A stretch of DNA of 64,000 bases, from the NCBI GenBank assembly GCA_013400975.1, contig WBMZ01008645.1, forward strand, positions 186,001 to 250,000, written 5' to 3'. This DNA is from Atrichornis clamosus (taxonomy: Eukaryota > Chordata > Aves > Passeriformes > Menuridae). The notes below the pieces were generated by a model. That model was not told where the DNA came from, made no database searches, and worked only from the letters and a program-made list of their open reading frames with translations. A program made the position numbers and the translations under genes. Position 1 is the stretch's first letter; the number at the start of each line of letters is the position of its first letter. Positions 52,367 to 64,000 of the stretch are shown in pieces.

Positions 52367-54221
52367 AAATGTAAAGGTGGGTGTGCTGTTTTATGTAGTG
52401 TTTGTGTGCCACACAAGAGTTATCCTGTATCAAGTATCATAAACTGATAAATAATAGAAATATCCATGTCAAAAGTTATGCAGGGTAGATATTTTAGGTT
52501 TTGTGAGTGTTATTCAGCCAAGCAGCCATTGCTTAATCATGTTCTCAGCAAACCAAGATACAAAGGCTAAAAACCTTTCCCAAAACAGGAAAATTGGTGG
52601 TGTCTATCATTCCCCAAAAGATTCCTCCTGGAAATGCTGCTTCCTCGAATAAAATTGCAATAAGGCAAATAATTTAGATATCTAGAGCAAGCCTGCTGCA
52701 GATACAATGTACAAATATTAAAGTTATCTGCTACTTCTGTGTTTAATCAAAACACGTTAATTTAAAATATGCATTTCAATCCCAGTCAATTCATATTGTA
52801 TATATATGTACTGGTAAAATAAATATAGGTCTAGTATTGTTTAATAAAAGAATAACAAAATGATTCCTGACATAATCACCTTTAAGCTTATCCCTGACCT
52901 CATATATTTTAATTATGTATAAGAGCTAGAAGATCTCCTGTGCAACAAGGAGCCCTTCATTACCTGTAATTCCTATTTTATAACTTTTTTGTTTGATCTG
53001 TTCCAGGATTCATTCTGAAGAAATTCAACAGAATAAATTATCATTCTCCCCAACCATTTGACTGTAGCTTTGAATATATAATGTATCCACCCATGTATAT
53101 TATTTATGAAAGATTGATTATTCTTTCATCTCAATATCCCTTTTATGTCAAGAGAATTTCAGATTTAACACTTTCCTTCCTAGACATGAAGAATTGCTGT
53201 CCAAATGTGGTGCTGAATCCCACATGGGCACACCAAATGCAGCTCAAAGCTGATCTGGGTTCATCAGCAGGAGCTGCAGTCACACTTCTGACTCATAGGT
53301 TGCTGAGGGTAACTCAGGGGGTAGGAAGGGGAATAGGTGAATGGACTTTGCTATCATCTATGCCCTGAATGATAAAGCATGGTCTTTTAAAGCTGGATCA
53401 ACAGGGAAATTCAAATTAAATTTTTATCTCTGATTTACTGCTTTGCTGCACGAGTTTTTGACCAGTAAGTGGAGTAGTAGAGAGCTGAAACTATTAAGAA
53501 AACCTAGGAAAATGGGGAAAAACATGAACTGAAGGTATATAGTTGGAAACCATTTGTGTTTCACTGGATTTGCTTTGTTTATGTGAATAGAAGGAAAATA
53601 AATAAACCAGCATATTTGTGTTGGGAAAATGCTGCAGTTGCTTTTACCTCCAGGTTTTGGTGAAGCTGGGAGATCTGTGTTTCTCAAGGACAGATGGCTT
53701 CATTACCACTTCCCCTGCACTGCTGTCACTGGCAAATCTCACACCACAAAGGCTAAGATGGTGTCTCCTTATCAAACAGTGGGGAGAACTTCTGCCTGGC
53801 GAAGGCTTTATCTTTCTTTGTCTGCTCTCGGGATGCTCTCACCGGAAAGGGTAAATTAAATATGCTTTCTATAGGTGGAGCTTTTCAAATGTTCTCAGCA
53901 GCTTGGATCAGATATCAGTTCCTTTCCCAAAGAGTACTGTACCAGTTACTGATTAGGCATGGGTGTGAATTGTTGAGAAATCCAGGAGCACTCCTTGGCT
54001 ATTGTTTATGTTGTTCCATCAATCAGAAAAATCTTCACTGTGACTGCAAGGTCTTCAAAGTCCTTCTGTCCACCCAGGAGCCTTTGTCCAGTTTGGATTA
54101 GCTCCAGCTGTTTTTTTGTGGTGAAGCAGATCTTAACCCAAAGCCTCCTTAGCGACAGGGAAGGGGGCTGCATGAGGAACATGAATGGGTGCTTGGGTCA
54201 TCTGATGTTTCTCTGCCCAAG

Positions 54222-54280
54222 ACAGCGGAGTTGGAACTAGATGATCTCAAGGTCCCTTCCAACCCATTTGATGATTAAGT
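54222..54280 (+). mobile_element. CR1 LINE 3' tail, sense
   Basis: GGAGTTGGAACTAGATGATC followed by TCAAGGTCCCTTCCAACCCA is the classic end of an avian CR1 3' UTR, finishing in an ATTTGATGATTAAG stretch that stands where the short terminal repeats usually lie. Upstream sequence (53860-54221) is not clearly CR1, so the copy is either heavily truncated or too diverged to follow. Confidence 0.85.
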
Positions 54281-57200
54281 TACTGAGCAAAATAATTGGG
54301 TTTTCGATCTAAACCCACTGTGGAAAAAAAGATCAAATGAAATATGGGTTTCCTGAATGATGACTTTTAAAATATAAATCATATAAAAGTCATAAGGAAA
54401 TATATTTTTGAAATGGTGCATTAATACTGTGATTTAAAGACAGGGAATCAAAATAATTTCATGCTATGCATTTTGAGGAGGGAGGAGGTCCTTTTGTTCA
54501 AAATAACTCTCGATAGAAAGCTGAAAGGCTGCTGCCGGTTTTGGTTAAAAATGAATCAAAGTTTCACCTAAACTTGGTTTTGCATTTCATGACAAAAACA
54601 TGTTGTCAGGTTGTCCAATAAGGTTATCTTTTGAAATGTGTTGCCTAAGCAATAAGTAGAGTAGAAATTATTCAGTCATCACCCTGTCAAGGACTGCGTG
54701 ATTCCCACTGGCATTTGGGAAGATGACGTGCAAACCAAGGCCCTAATTCTGTAAGGATACCACATTCTCCAGTTTATGCACAAAAACAGCCAGTAAATTC
54801 CATGGCAGACTGCACTGGATATAAACCACATTTGCTGGCTGCTTCCCTGCAAGATGGTGTAATAAAATTCACTACATAAAAGCTCTCTGTACATCTTAAC
54901 TCCTGTTGAATCCAAGAGCCATGTTCTTATCAATGAAAAGATAAGCCTGCACAGTTTGGTAGTCTGAGTCCTCAACTGGAGTTCAAAGGAACAGGTTTTC
55001 TTTCCAAATATACCAAGCATTTGTTGATTGGAAACTGTACCTCAGCTTCTTCCTCCTTAAAACTACTCTTAACCTCTCCTGCACAAAACCGCAGAGAGCA
55101 TCACCTGCCACGAGTACAGGTCTGTCACTGTTTTTCTGCAGAAATCATTCAAAAACATCTGTAATGCTAACAGCTTCTGTCACAGGGAATGCAGCAGGAT
55201 TGCACTGCAGTTACCTTTCGTAGCTGGACTGCACCAGATGATGTGTATCCCTGGGGAACACAGTCTGCCTGTGAGATTGACTTGGATCTAACTTTGTACA
55301 GCTCTGGTAGCAAACTTCAATCCTTTTTATTTTTAATATTTTGTGTCCCTTGATTTCCCTATTCCATCAGTCTGAAAAGTTTTGTCCCATTTGTGTGTCC
55401 ATTCACCTGATTTTGTTTGATTGGATTTTGTTTGGTTTTTGGAGGGTTCTTTTTGAGGGGGCAAAGGGTGAGGGCAGAGATGAACAAAGATTTTGGGCTG
55501 GGTTTTTTGAAGATTTTTGTCACATTGAAAAACTTAACTCTTTTTCAAAGAACAAGAAAATTCCTCTTTCTTTCTGCTCTGTGCAATGCAGTTCTGTGCT
55601 TTTTTTGAAGAAAATTTTTACAGTGGCAACTAAAGGAAAGTGCTGGGCTCCCTTCATCAGCAATGCCTCTGTATGACTTAATCTGAGTCACTGGAGTCAC
55701 ACTCTGCTGAAGTGGCTCGTGGCTAGAGGCTGTTTTTGCTCCATCACAGAGAGATTCTGAACTGCAGTGTTTGACAGTGCTGGCTGGGGATCTTGTCTTC
55801 CACAAACAGTTGATGCTCAGACATGGGCTTTTGGACGGCTGTGCTGCTCCCATCTGTTACCATGGCATTGCTCCTGCTCAAGGGGAAGTGCCAGCTCTAA
55901 TAGGGCAGAAGTGCCAAGGAAAAATTAGTTTGGATAGGAGGATTCATCTCTGCTCTAAGAGCCCTGTCTTGTGCAAGAATTGCCCCCTCCAGACTCCTGT
56001 CATGCAGGGCTTTTTTCCTTTTGCTGGTGCTGGTTTCCCTCTGTGGTACCTTCTCCTCCTGAAGGCTGCTCTCCCAAACTCTCTGAAGTCAGGGATGCCC
56101 CCAGGGTTCAGTCTGCCTCCATCAGCACCCCCAGCTGAACAGCAGACACGGTCTAGTTCTGCTTCAGTGAATGATTCCCTGTGCTTTGAGAACCGACCAA
56201 GAATGCTGTGGCTGATTATGATATCGCATCCTGTTAGTTCTTTTTGTGTATTACATTATTTTCTCTTACTACATGATCATTGTCCTATTTCTTAAATAAA
56301 TATTGCACTAGCATGCGTTTAGTGACTCAGAGTAACTTTGCAAGTATCTAAGTGAAGGCCTTTCTTTTTGTATTTATAATTAAATTGGTGTCATTGTTCT
56401 AAGGTCCTCAAGCCATTGTAATTGATCCTGAAGCTCTTAAGGTTAGAAGTTCCCTTCTTTCAAAGATATCCATTTTAATAATTTATCTGTTACTCTTTTA
56501 ATATACATTTCTTTTTGAACTTATCTTTCAGGGGAAAAAGACTGTTAACAATGAGAAATAATGTATTTGCAGTCTTAGGCTCCTTTGTCTGCTGGTTGGT
56601 TCTTTGGGGTTTTTTTTCTCTAGTACTTTCTGTTCTATCCTTCATTTTTGGTAAAGTCTGAAGAATTTGTCATTTTGGGTCCACTTTAACTGAAGCTTGT
56701 CAGCAGGATATTTTGGATAGGCATGCTAAAGTTGTGTAGCTACAATTTTCAGGTGAATTTTCTCTGTACCCAGATACATTTTGAAGCTCTTGGAAGGTCT
56801 TCTGCCATTGTCATAGCCCTGGTGGAGCCTTCTGTAGAGCTTTAACTCTGAACACGAGTCCAAAATATCAGTGAGGATGGAGTAATTTTATAAGAGGGTA
56901 GAATAAAAGGTTAGCTGGAGAAATTGCTATAAACAAACTGAATTGTTCATTGCAGAGGGAAAATGAACTTGCCCTGTGGAAGATTAACTGTCTATTAACT
57001 GTGGACCAGGCAGGGAGAGCAGACACTTGCTCAGAATATATTAATTTGCAGTAGCTCAGTATCTCTGCCTCCCACTCAGTTAACGTCACTCTGTCTCTTT
57101 ATTTTACTCTTCTCTAGAGATTTTTTAATTACCTTTTCTTTATTCTCTCTGTTCCAAATTAATGACAGAATAATTATTAGTTGTAAATCAGAGTGCCTGA

Positions 57201-57827
57201 AGATGGAGAGACCAGCACTAGAACTCAGGACTGCAGTAAACCAAAAGCTTTGTTGCTTTTCCACGACAGTCCTGGAGGTTTCCAGTTGAGCACCACAGTT
57301 TTCAGCAAGGAGAAATGCAGACTGCACCCTTTAAAAACCCAACCCTGTTAGATCTGTGCACGTGGAGAAAATGAGTGTTCGCCTAAGGTACCATGTGTGT
57401 TTCAAGACATGACAGAGATGTTGAGACAAGAGCAGGAACAGACTCCAGGGTTCCTCTCCCACTTTACTGTCCAAGTGAAGTTAGACCAGTGAATTCTTTG
57501 TCTCAAGAACAAAATTTTTGCAGAGTTCTTACTTATCCATCCCGGGATTAGCTCAGCAAACTACAGCAGAGCAACTTAGCTGAGCTGCCAAATCCCAGAG
57601 AGCAGTGTTCAGTCCCAGACCTTGCTGGGTGTGAGAGGACACAGCTCCCCAGCCTTGGCTGCTCGGGGAGGAATGAACCAGGTGTTGGCCCTGAGTTTGG
57701 TGGGCAAATTTTAGTTTTATAACCTGTGTCAGGAGCATTGAGAAAGTGGGACTCAGCTAAAATTGATTTGCTGGTTTTCTCAGATGCAGAGGCAATGGCA
57801 GATCTCAGTTCTATGGCTTTTCTTTTC

Positions 57828-57843
57828 TTTTTTTTTTTTTTTT
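57828..57843. repeat. T16 homopolymer
   Basis: An uninterrupted run of 16 T, preceded by a TTTTCTTTTC stretch. No poly(A) hexamer was seen on the minus strand next to it. Confidence 0.9.
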
Positions 57844-58917
57844 CACAATACCGTCTGTGTGCAATGTACAGCAGCCTGAACCAATATTTGATGTGTTGTG
57901 AAGACAGACGAAGACCAAAACAAACCTATTTAACTCCAAAAATCAGAACCTTTAGGTGTCATTTCCCATGTAGGAATAAGTAATGAGCTGGGGAGGCATT
58001 TGGAGAAGCTGTGCCGCACAGATTGCTGCTGAGGGCTGAGCTGTGCATGTGCTGCCTGACAGGTGTCTCCTCTGTGAGTTTGGTTGTCAGGTGTCAGGCA
58101 GGAATTTGTGTGTGCCACGCACACACTCACTCATAAATAACTCATATGTTTGCTGGGAGGAATCGTGAATGATCAACAAAACACAGAATATCAACTGCAC
58201 GTCTTGTACAAAACTCCTCGTAGTAGGGGGCTCAGAGAAGTCCTGGTGCCCTTCCAGTAACAGCACAAATGACTTGTGTCCCTTGCTGTTGATTTTAATG
58301 CAAATTACAGAAGGTTTGATACTGTTTTTTTAATTGTAAGTCATAATAATTTACTATAATTTAGCGAATTATTGGTATTGCTAAGTATGGTAGGGAAGGA
58401 ACGTCTCACACAGCACCTCCTGAACAGTGCCTTCACTGCGGGGTGCAATAAGCAACAGGTTTTAAACACCTCATTCAGGTAGTTCCTGTACAAAATGAGC
58501 AATTCGCATCAGCTTAAGTTTGCAAACTATCCTTTAAATAATACCAAAACAGGAAATTTCAATTAATAGCTCTTGTTCTATGCCTCTCAAATGCTTTTTG
58601 TGGGGGTTACTCTCATTTGGTCAGCTGAAATACCTGGCAATGAGAGACAGAAGAATCAGCGGACAAGCCAGCTGAGGCAGCAGCAAGAAATGATTTTAAA
58701 GTGGCACATCCTGCATTTAAAACTATTCAAAATTCAGGTTACATGCAGGAAAAAATCCAATATATTGCCATTCATGGAGAAATTATAAATTCCAAACAAG
58801 TGGGAATATTATGCTCCAGCCATCTAAATGTACAGTTCCAGTAGCAGCAGGAATACTGAATAATGTTTTATTTCCCACAGTGGTGAAATTGGCAAATTCA
58901 ATATTTAATTTAGTTTC

Positions 58918-58930
58918 GGGGGGGGGGGGG
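58918..58930. repeat. G13 homopolymer
   Basis: Thirteen G in a row, rare in AT-rich vertebrate DNA and prone to length change and sequencing error. Confidence 0.9.
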
Positions 58931-61483
58931 TGTGATTCCACCTATGACAATTGTGAAAATTGTATTTTTATTTATTCAATCAGAATTTAGTGCTGGTGGT
59001 TGACAAATACGTGACAATGTGTAGTAGCCTTAACAGAATGTTCAATAGATATATTTGGGATGAGAACATTAATAGAGTGAAAAATGCCAATGGAAAGTTG
59101 TATCATAAATTATTAAGCAATAAAAAGTGAGAACCAAGATGAATAACTGGAAGTCTTCTGAGTCAAGGTGATGATTGCAATACATATTTTCTCCCTGGGT
59201 TAGTAGGGTGTGAAAAATCCAGCTGCATAATAGCAGAGCATTATGGCTATCTGAAGTTGGAATTCTAAAAATAGATGGATTAAAAATCTCTAGGAATTTC
59301 AAGCAAAGAGGACAAAATGGGCCACACTTGAGCCCCTCTGTGTGTCTGGTGTGATCTTGCCCAGCAGGGATTTAACAGCACATTCTGTCCTAAAACATTT
59401 GGAGATCTTTGAAGGAAGTAAACTTATTATTATATATTTTATTACAGTTTGTTAACATTTACTTCCCAAAGTATCTCCTCCAAACTGGAATGGCTGCTAA
59501 ACTTTAGATTCCGAAGGACTATCAGAATATTCAGAGTAGCTGTAGAATACCAGCAAATCTAGAGTATCATTTCCTTCTAATGACATTTGTGCTGTATATG
59601 TGAATCAAAAAGTCAAATAACATATTTCATTTTCATCACAACATGATTTTTCTGTCTGACATTAATCCAAGGTCAAATAAACATCGCATGGGAAGGAAAT
59701 AAATCCAAATTTGAAGTCTGAAAGGGCAGTCATATTTCTTGAATGTTCTGAATGTCAGCTTTCTGATAGGAAACTAATACAATGGCAAGGAGCTTGTACG
59801 TTTGGAGTTGTCTTTTGTATTCATATCCGAGTTTAATTTCTTTGAATCCTCGGCGTTTCCCATTCAGCAGTGTCTTATGGCATTTATAACGTTTCTCTTA
59901 AACTGCAGCAAATGAAAAGCTTTGAAAGGTCAGACATTCTTTACCATATCAAATAAAATAAAGCTAAGTTAATAGATGTTATTTAATAACATAGAAAATG
60001 ATGTCTCCCATAGATGTGTTGTAGAAGATGAACTTCCCTTAGAGTTTTGGTACCATAGAGTGTCTCACAGATTTTAAGTTCTTCTGACAAAATATTATAC
60101 TGAGTGTCCTAATAATAAATAAAATGGGTCTTTTAAAAATCCTAGGCTCTATTGTGCCCTGTGATTATAATGGTGAGTTATCATTCAGGGACAGACAGAT
60201 TAATACAATCGTCCTCTGACCTACATGTCCTGGAAAATGAAATCTAATGTCAAAAATAAGAACAGTAAATTAATATTTAATTCAATAGCTGAGAATAGGC
60301 AATATTCCCTCTCTTTGTAATGTTAGAGCTTTGTTTGATTTTATTTAGTCTTTTTGGGAAGAATAAGTAAAGATGAACTTCATTGTAAGATAACCCCAAA
60401 AGATTTTGGTTTAGGATCTTCTTGAGGATGTCCACAGTTATTTCTGGTAAAAAGCTGAGACTGTTATTCTTCCTTGCCAAAATGGGTCATAATCAGCAAA
60501 TTTAGCTGGTGTTCTCTATAGAGTTACCTTATAATGGCCTGAATTTTCTATACCTAGGGATGAACTGTAATGAGATTTTATTTTAATATTTTTTAACTTG
60601 TTTCCTTGTTTCTAATATGCTTATCTTATTCTGTATACTGAGTAACAATTTTTTAAAAATAATCCTCCTAGACTGAACTAACATGTTCATGATTATAAGT
60701 ATCTGCTCTGAACAAATAAAATAAGAGTTATCAAGAGGAAAATTAAGAAAAGCTGTAACAAAGACATAGGAAGAAATTGTCTTTGAGATTTTTTTTCCCT
60801 AATTAAACATTCAATTCTTTTAATTCTTTTCATTGTTCTTAAAGCAGAGAAACAACTATGAGTGGAAAGCAAATCTTCACAAGCCCTTGTTATTTTTTTA
60901 AATGAAGACCTAGATAGGAGGAATTTAGTCTCATCTTTTTTCATTACTGCCTGGGAAATGAGGTGGGAATATATAATCCTCATACTTCTACCAGTGGCTC
61001 AGTCAGGACACTGTGCAAGAACCAATTGTTATAGTAATTGAATTTCAGTAAAATTTATGAATCCTCTTCAATAATGTCAAGTTTATTGAAATCTAAAAAT
61101 AAAGAAACAGAATACTTGTCTGAATAATGACTTAAGAAGGAATTGCAATATATACAACTTGGAGAACCATTACTAATTAAAAAAAAATCTTCACAGGAAA
61201 TTAGTTTTCTAACTGTTTGTGCTACTGTGAAATGTTACTGCATGTAATCATTTGTAAGGAATAGTTTCCAAAATTTATCTTCAATGCATTATCCAAAACA
61301 TTAAATGACGATCAGTGGAGATTTCCACAGCATCAACAGGGCAATGAGCAAGGGAAACTGAAAATAGAGAGGTTTTAATGTTCTATTATAATCTTCTGGT
61401 GCGGGGCTGGACTGGTTATTGTGCTCATATACAAGAAACTTGATCAGCTGGAAGAAGTACAGTGTGGTTTGCATATAGATTAT

Positions 61484-61520
61484 GATTATTATTATTAATT
61501 CTTACTATTCATTATTATTG
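61484..61520. repeat. Imperfect ATT microsatellite
   Basis: ATT units interrupted by AATTCTTACTATTC. Confidence 0.7.
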
Positions 61521-62271
61521 TTACTACCTGTTGTGTGTGGATTTGCAGAGCAGGAAGACTGAATCACAATGCTGAGCATTTGCACACCGAGGTTCTCTCG
61601 AGGCAGAGAGTCTTGCACTGGCAGATCACAAGAGACAAAATCTGTTTTGGGAGGTGGCTGTTAACAATTTTTAAGTCGGCCTCAAGTTCAAGGCCTCATC
61701 CAAAATGACTGCTTTGTGAGCCACTGGGATTCAAAAGACACAAAAACCTAAATGCTCCTCTGTGCACGTTGTGCCTGGAGGACAGAGCACATCCGCATTA
61801 ATACAGCAGTGTCACCTAGGACTGGATTGATGGAAATGATTTACAGAGGATTAGGAAATCTTGTTTTACCAATAAACTGTGTTACATTATCACATTTCAA
61901 TAGCTAATTCTATCGCTGGGCCTTTTCTCTTGAAAATTAACATGATTTTCAGAGGGAAAATAATTACATGTCATTCATAATCCATTAACTAGATAAAAAT
62001 AAAACTGGGTGCTTATTTTCAGAGGGAGAAATCTAGAGTATCTACACTTCCCTCATGTGGTATGTTAGTGTAAAGGCTTCTATTAAACAAATAAAATCTG
62101 GTACCTCATGTTCCTCTTATTGGAATAGAATTACTTAGGAGCATCAAAATTAGATATTAAGAAATGGAGCTTTATTTGAAGACTGTTGCCAGTATTAACA
62201 CTGGTGAATACTGAAGGAGCTTAGACACAGAGTTGCAAGAAAAGCAGATTGGAGCACAAAAACTTGGACAC

Positions 62272-62313
62272 TGGGTTTTGTTGTTTATTTTTTGGGGTTT
62301 TTTTGGTTTTTTG
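62272..62313. repeat. G/T-rich low-complexity tract
   Basis: The + strand is almost wholly T and G (T6, GGGG, T7, GG, T6). Confidence 0.7.
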
Positions 62314-62420
62314 CAATACAAGCAAATAAACCCTATAAAAATACAAGTAAAAACCACTGAAATTTGCCCCTTACAGAGAGACTTTTATCAGCACATGTCA
62401 TAGAGAAAAATATTGTCAGT

Positions 62421-62460
62421 CCCATTTTACAGATCAGAAGCTGAGGCACTGGAAAGGCGA
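62421..62460 (-). mobile_element. MIR-like SINE remnant, antisense
   Basis: CCCATTTTACAGATCAGAAG followed by CTGAGGCAC matches the reverse complement of the MIR 3' region, whose sense strand has GTGCCTCAGTTTCCTCATCT then GTAAAATGGG. About 35-40 bases are readable. Sequence to the right (TTGCTGG, TTTGGGCAGG) may be its diverged continuation. Confidence 0.6.
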
Positions 62461-62813
62461 ATATTGCTGGTGTTTGGGCAGGGACAATTTAACCCTGTTT
62501 TGGGACATCACTGTCAGTTTGTTCCCCAGCCAGGCAACGCTGCTGTCACTGCAGCAAAACTTGATACTTCTAAAGAAGCTGCACAAGTTGCTGAGAATTT
62601 TGTGTAAGGGACAATTTTGTTCCTTTCCTTCTTGTTTTCATGTTTTTGTTTTCCAGCTTCCAAATGCTTTAGGATGCAAGAGTTTCTTTACTTTTTATTT
62701 TTTTTTAACTCTGAACTGGACAGGCAAACTTAATGATTTTGAATGCATTTGTTGCTTTTAAGGAACACTTGCCAGAGAACCATTAGAGCCATGATTAATT
62801 CCTTCTGTCACAG

Positions 62814-62838
62814 AAAAAAAAAAGGAAAAAAAAAAGAA
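62814..62838. repeat. A-rich tract
   Basis: Two runs of about ten A separated by GG, followed by further A-rich sequence. Confidence 0.8.
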
Positions 62839-64000
62839 AATCAGCTATGAAAAAGCTGCAAGGCTTTTAAGTATGAATAATTTGCTGATGGTCTAGGAAA
62901 GGATTACAGTGCTGAATACACATCTCTATAAATATTAAACCAGATTTTTTTTTTTAAGAAAACTATACTTCAGGACATGCTTACAACAGCTGAAATAGCT
63001 ATAGAATTGTGTTTTATTCCCATCCTCTGTCAGCTCTCAAGAATTTGATTTTTCTGAAGTGCCATCATGCCAAGATATTTAAATCAATCTAACCTACTTT
63101 AATTTAAATCTTCAGAAATCATCTGGGCTTCATTTGGTTTCTGACTTGCTGGTGAAGGTTTACATAACTCTAGATTTTTATTCAGTGTTCCATTTCGACT
63201 GAAGTGCTGAATTTGTTGGAGATCTGAGAACTGCTCCCCTTGTGCCTGTTCCCCCACAGGTTGTAGAGCAGTTCAGGCCCTAGTTTGAGTGTAACATTGA
63301 ATATTTTGGGTTTTCCTCTGTGAATGCCTGGCCCACCGAAGTTGATGCAAGTGTTATTATTGATAGCAGCAGACTTTGATCCTTCCAGGCTTATACCATG
63401 GAGTATTTACAGGCAGGTTGTAAATATAGCAGTCCAGAAGCAATGATAGGAATTTGGCAGGATTTTCTTGCAGAGAGATGGAATCTGTGATAGAAGGGAT
63501 GCAGGAGAACAGTCAGCACTGCTGGTTAGATGATCGTGTGTGCCACAAAGCAGAACAAATGTCTGGGTATACAGTGTGGGCAGGTGTTAACTTCCACCAC
63601 AAAATATCAATTTACAGCCTGTGTTGTGGGGATATTTTTCTCTAATATTAAAATGCTTTGCTTTCATAGCTTGAGGTGCTGATATTTTACTTCTGTGTCC
63701 TTCAGAGCTGTGAGCAATGCTTGAAAAATAATGCAAGACTTAATGTGTGAATAGTTCTTGGTTTGGAGTTTGGCCAAGGCTGTGAATATGTGTGAGGTAT
63801 GAAACAGAGGTATGAAGAATTGTCTTTATTGCTGGATTGGGCTGTAATTGTGATTTCTGCACACTGAAATAAGTTGTTGTCTCTTGCAGCCAGTTTTGAG
63901 GTCTGGTAGGTACATAAACAAATTTTAACTACAGCTATGTGGCCCAAAGCTGGGTTTGTGATAGCTGCTGTTTCTCAACAACATGACAAACACTTTTTAA

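Larger units (their letters stand above)
36816..54221. other. AT-rich non-coding stretch
   Basis: No gene was recognised. Open frames are at most 145 codons (46528-46965, minus) and lack family resemblance. The stretch holds several small duplications, a GC-rich patch at 39940-40380, GT-rich low-complexity DNA near 44067-44130, an ATT microsatellite, an ATTA palindrome at 45663-45677, an old CR1 tail at 46240-46290, a T15 run at 47990-48004, a quadruplex motif at 48297-48321 and a TA microsatellite at 52338-52361. Confidence 0.7.
54281..64000. other. AT-rich non-coding stretch, right flank
   Basis: No gene was recognised. The longest frame (55771-56295, 174 codons, plus) shows no domain, splice-bounded structure or family resemblance. 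The stretch holds a T16 run (57828-57843), a G13 run (58918-58930), ATT-rich DNA near 61484-61520, a GT-rich tract (62272-62313), a MIR-like remnant (62421-62460) and an A-rich tract (62814-62838). Confidence 0.7.

Noticed and set aside
55771..56295. Longest open frame in the window (174 codons, plus)
   Set aside because: No domain or family resemblance, no splice-bounded structure, and other frames open in the same GC-richer stretch. A chance frame of this length is plausible in 64 kb.
1..64000. CRISPR arrays, operons, prophage or insertion sequences
   Set aside because: The sequence has vertebrate features (CR1, MIR, CpG depletion, long gene-free AT-rich DNA) and no prokaryotic gene density or spaced direct repeats.

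Overview
This window looks like non-coding DNA from a vertebrate nuclear genome, most likely a bird. The best evidence is a long antisense copy of the 3' end of a CR1 LINE (13236-13776) with the typical avian CR1 tail, plus a second CR1 tail at 54222-54280 and a worn one near 46240. Transposons are otherwise sparse, base composition is AT-rich, CpG is depleted, and the longest open frame is only 174 codons. No protein-coding exon, tRNA, rRNA, known small RNA, CRISPR array or bacterial-type feature could be supported. Nearly all open frames are what chance gives in AT-rich DNA.

Layout: 1-13235 is AT-rich unique DNA with an AC-rich patch and a G-rich quadruplex-like run. 13236-13776 is the CR1 copy. 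13777-24640 is unique DNA with a GC/CpG-richer patch at 21180-21600. 24640-25960 is a GC-rich segment in which the strand composition flips. 25960-64000 is AT-rich unique DNA with two old MIR-like SINE remnants, a possible antisense LTR end (about 29040-29260), two CpG-richer patches (36540-36815 and 39940-40380), microsatellites, and the two smaller CR1 remnants.

The most interesting structure is the flip near 25.1 kb. Hand counts on the + strand give C=139, G=79 for 24661-25080, but C=118, G=177 for 25081-25620. Sampled lines across the window show the same direction more weakly: G+T is about 46.8% left of 24 kb (561 of 1200 bases) and about 51.6% right of 25.2 kb (1022 of 1980 bases). In vertebrates the non-template strand of transcribed DNA is usually richer in G and T. 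The pattern therefore suggests divergent transcription from about 25.1 kb, leftward on the minus strand and rightward on the plus strand. Near-consensus splice donors face outward on both sides: minus strand at 25034-25040 and plus strand at 25481-25487. This is an inference about non-coding first exons or long RNAs, not a demonstrated gene pair.
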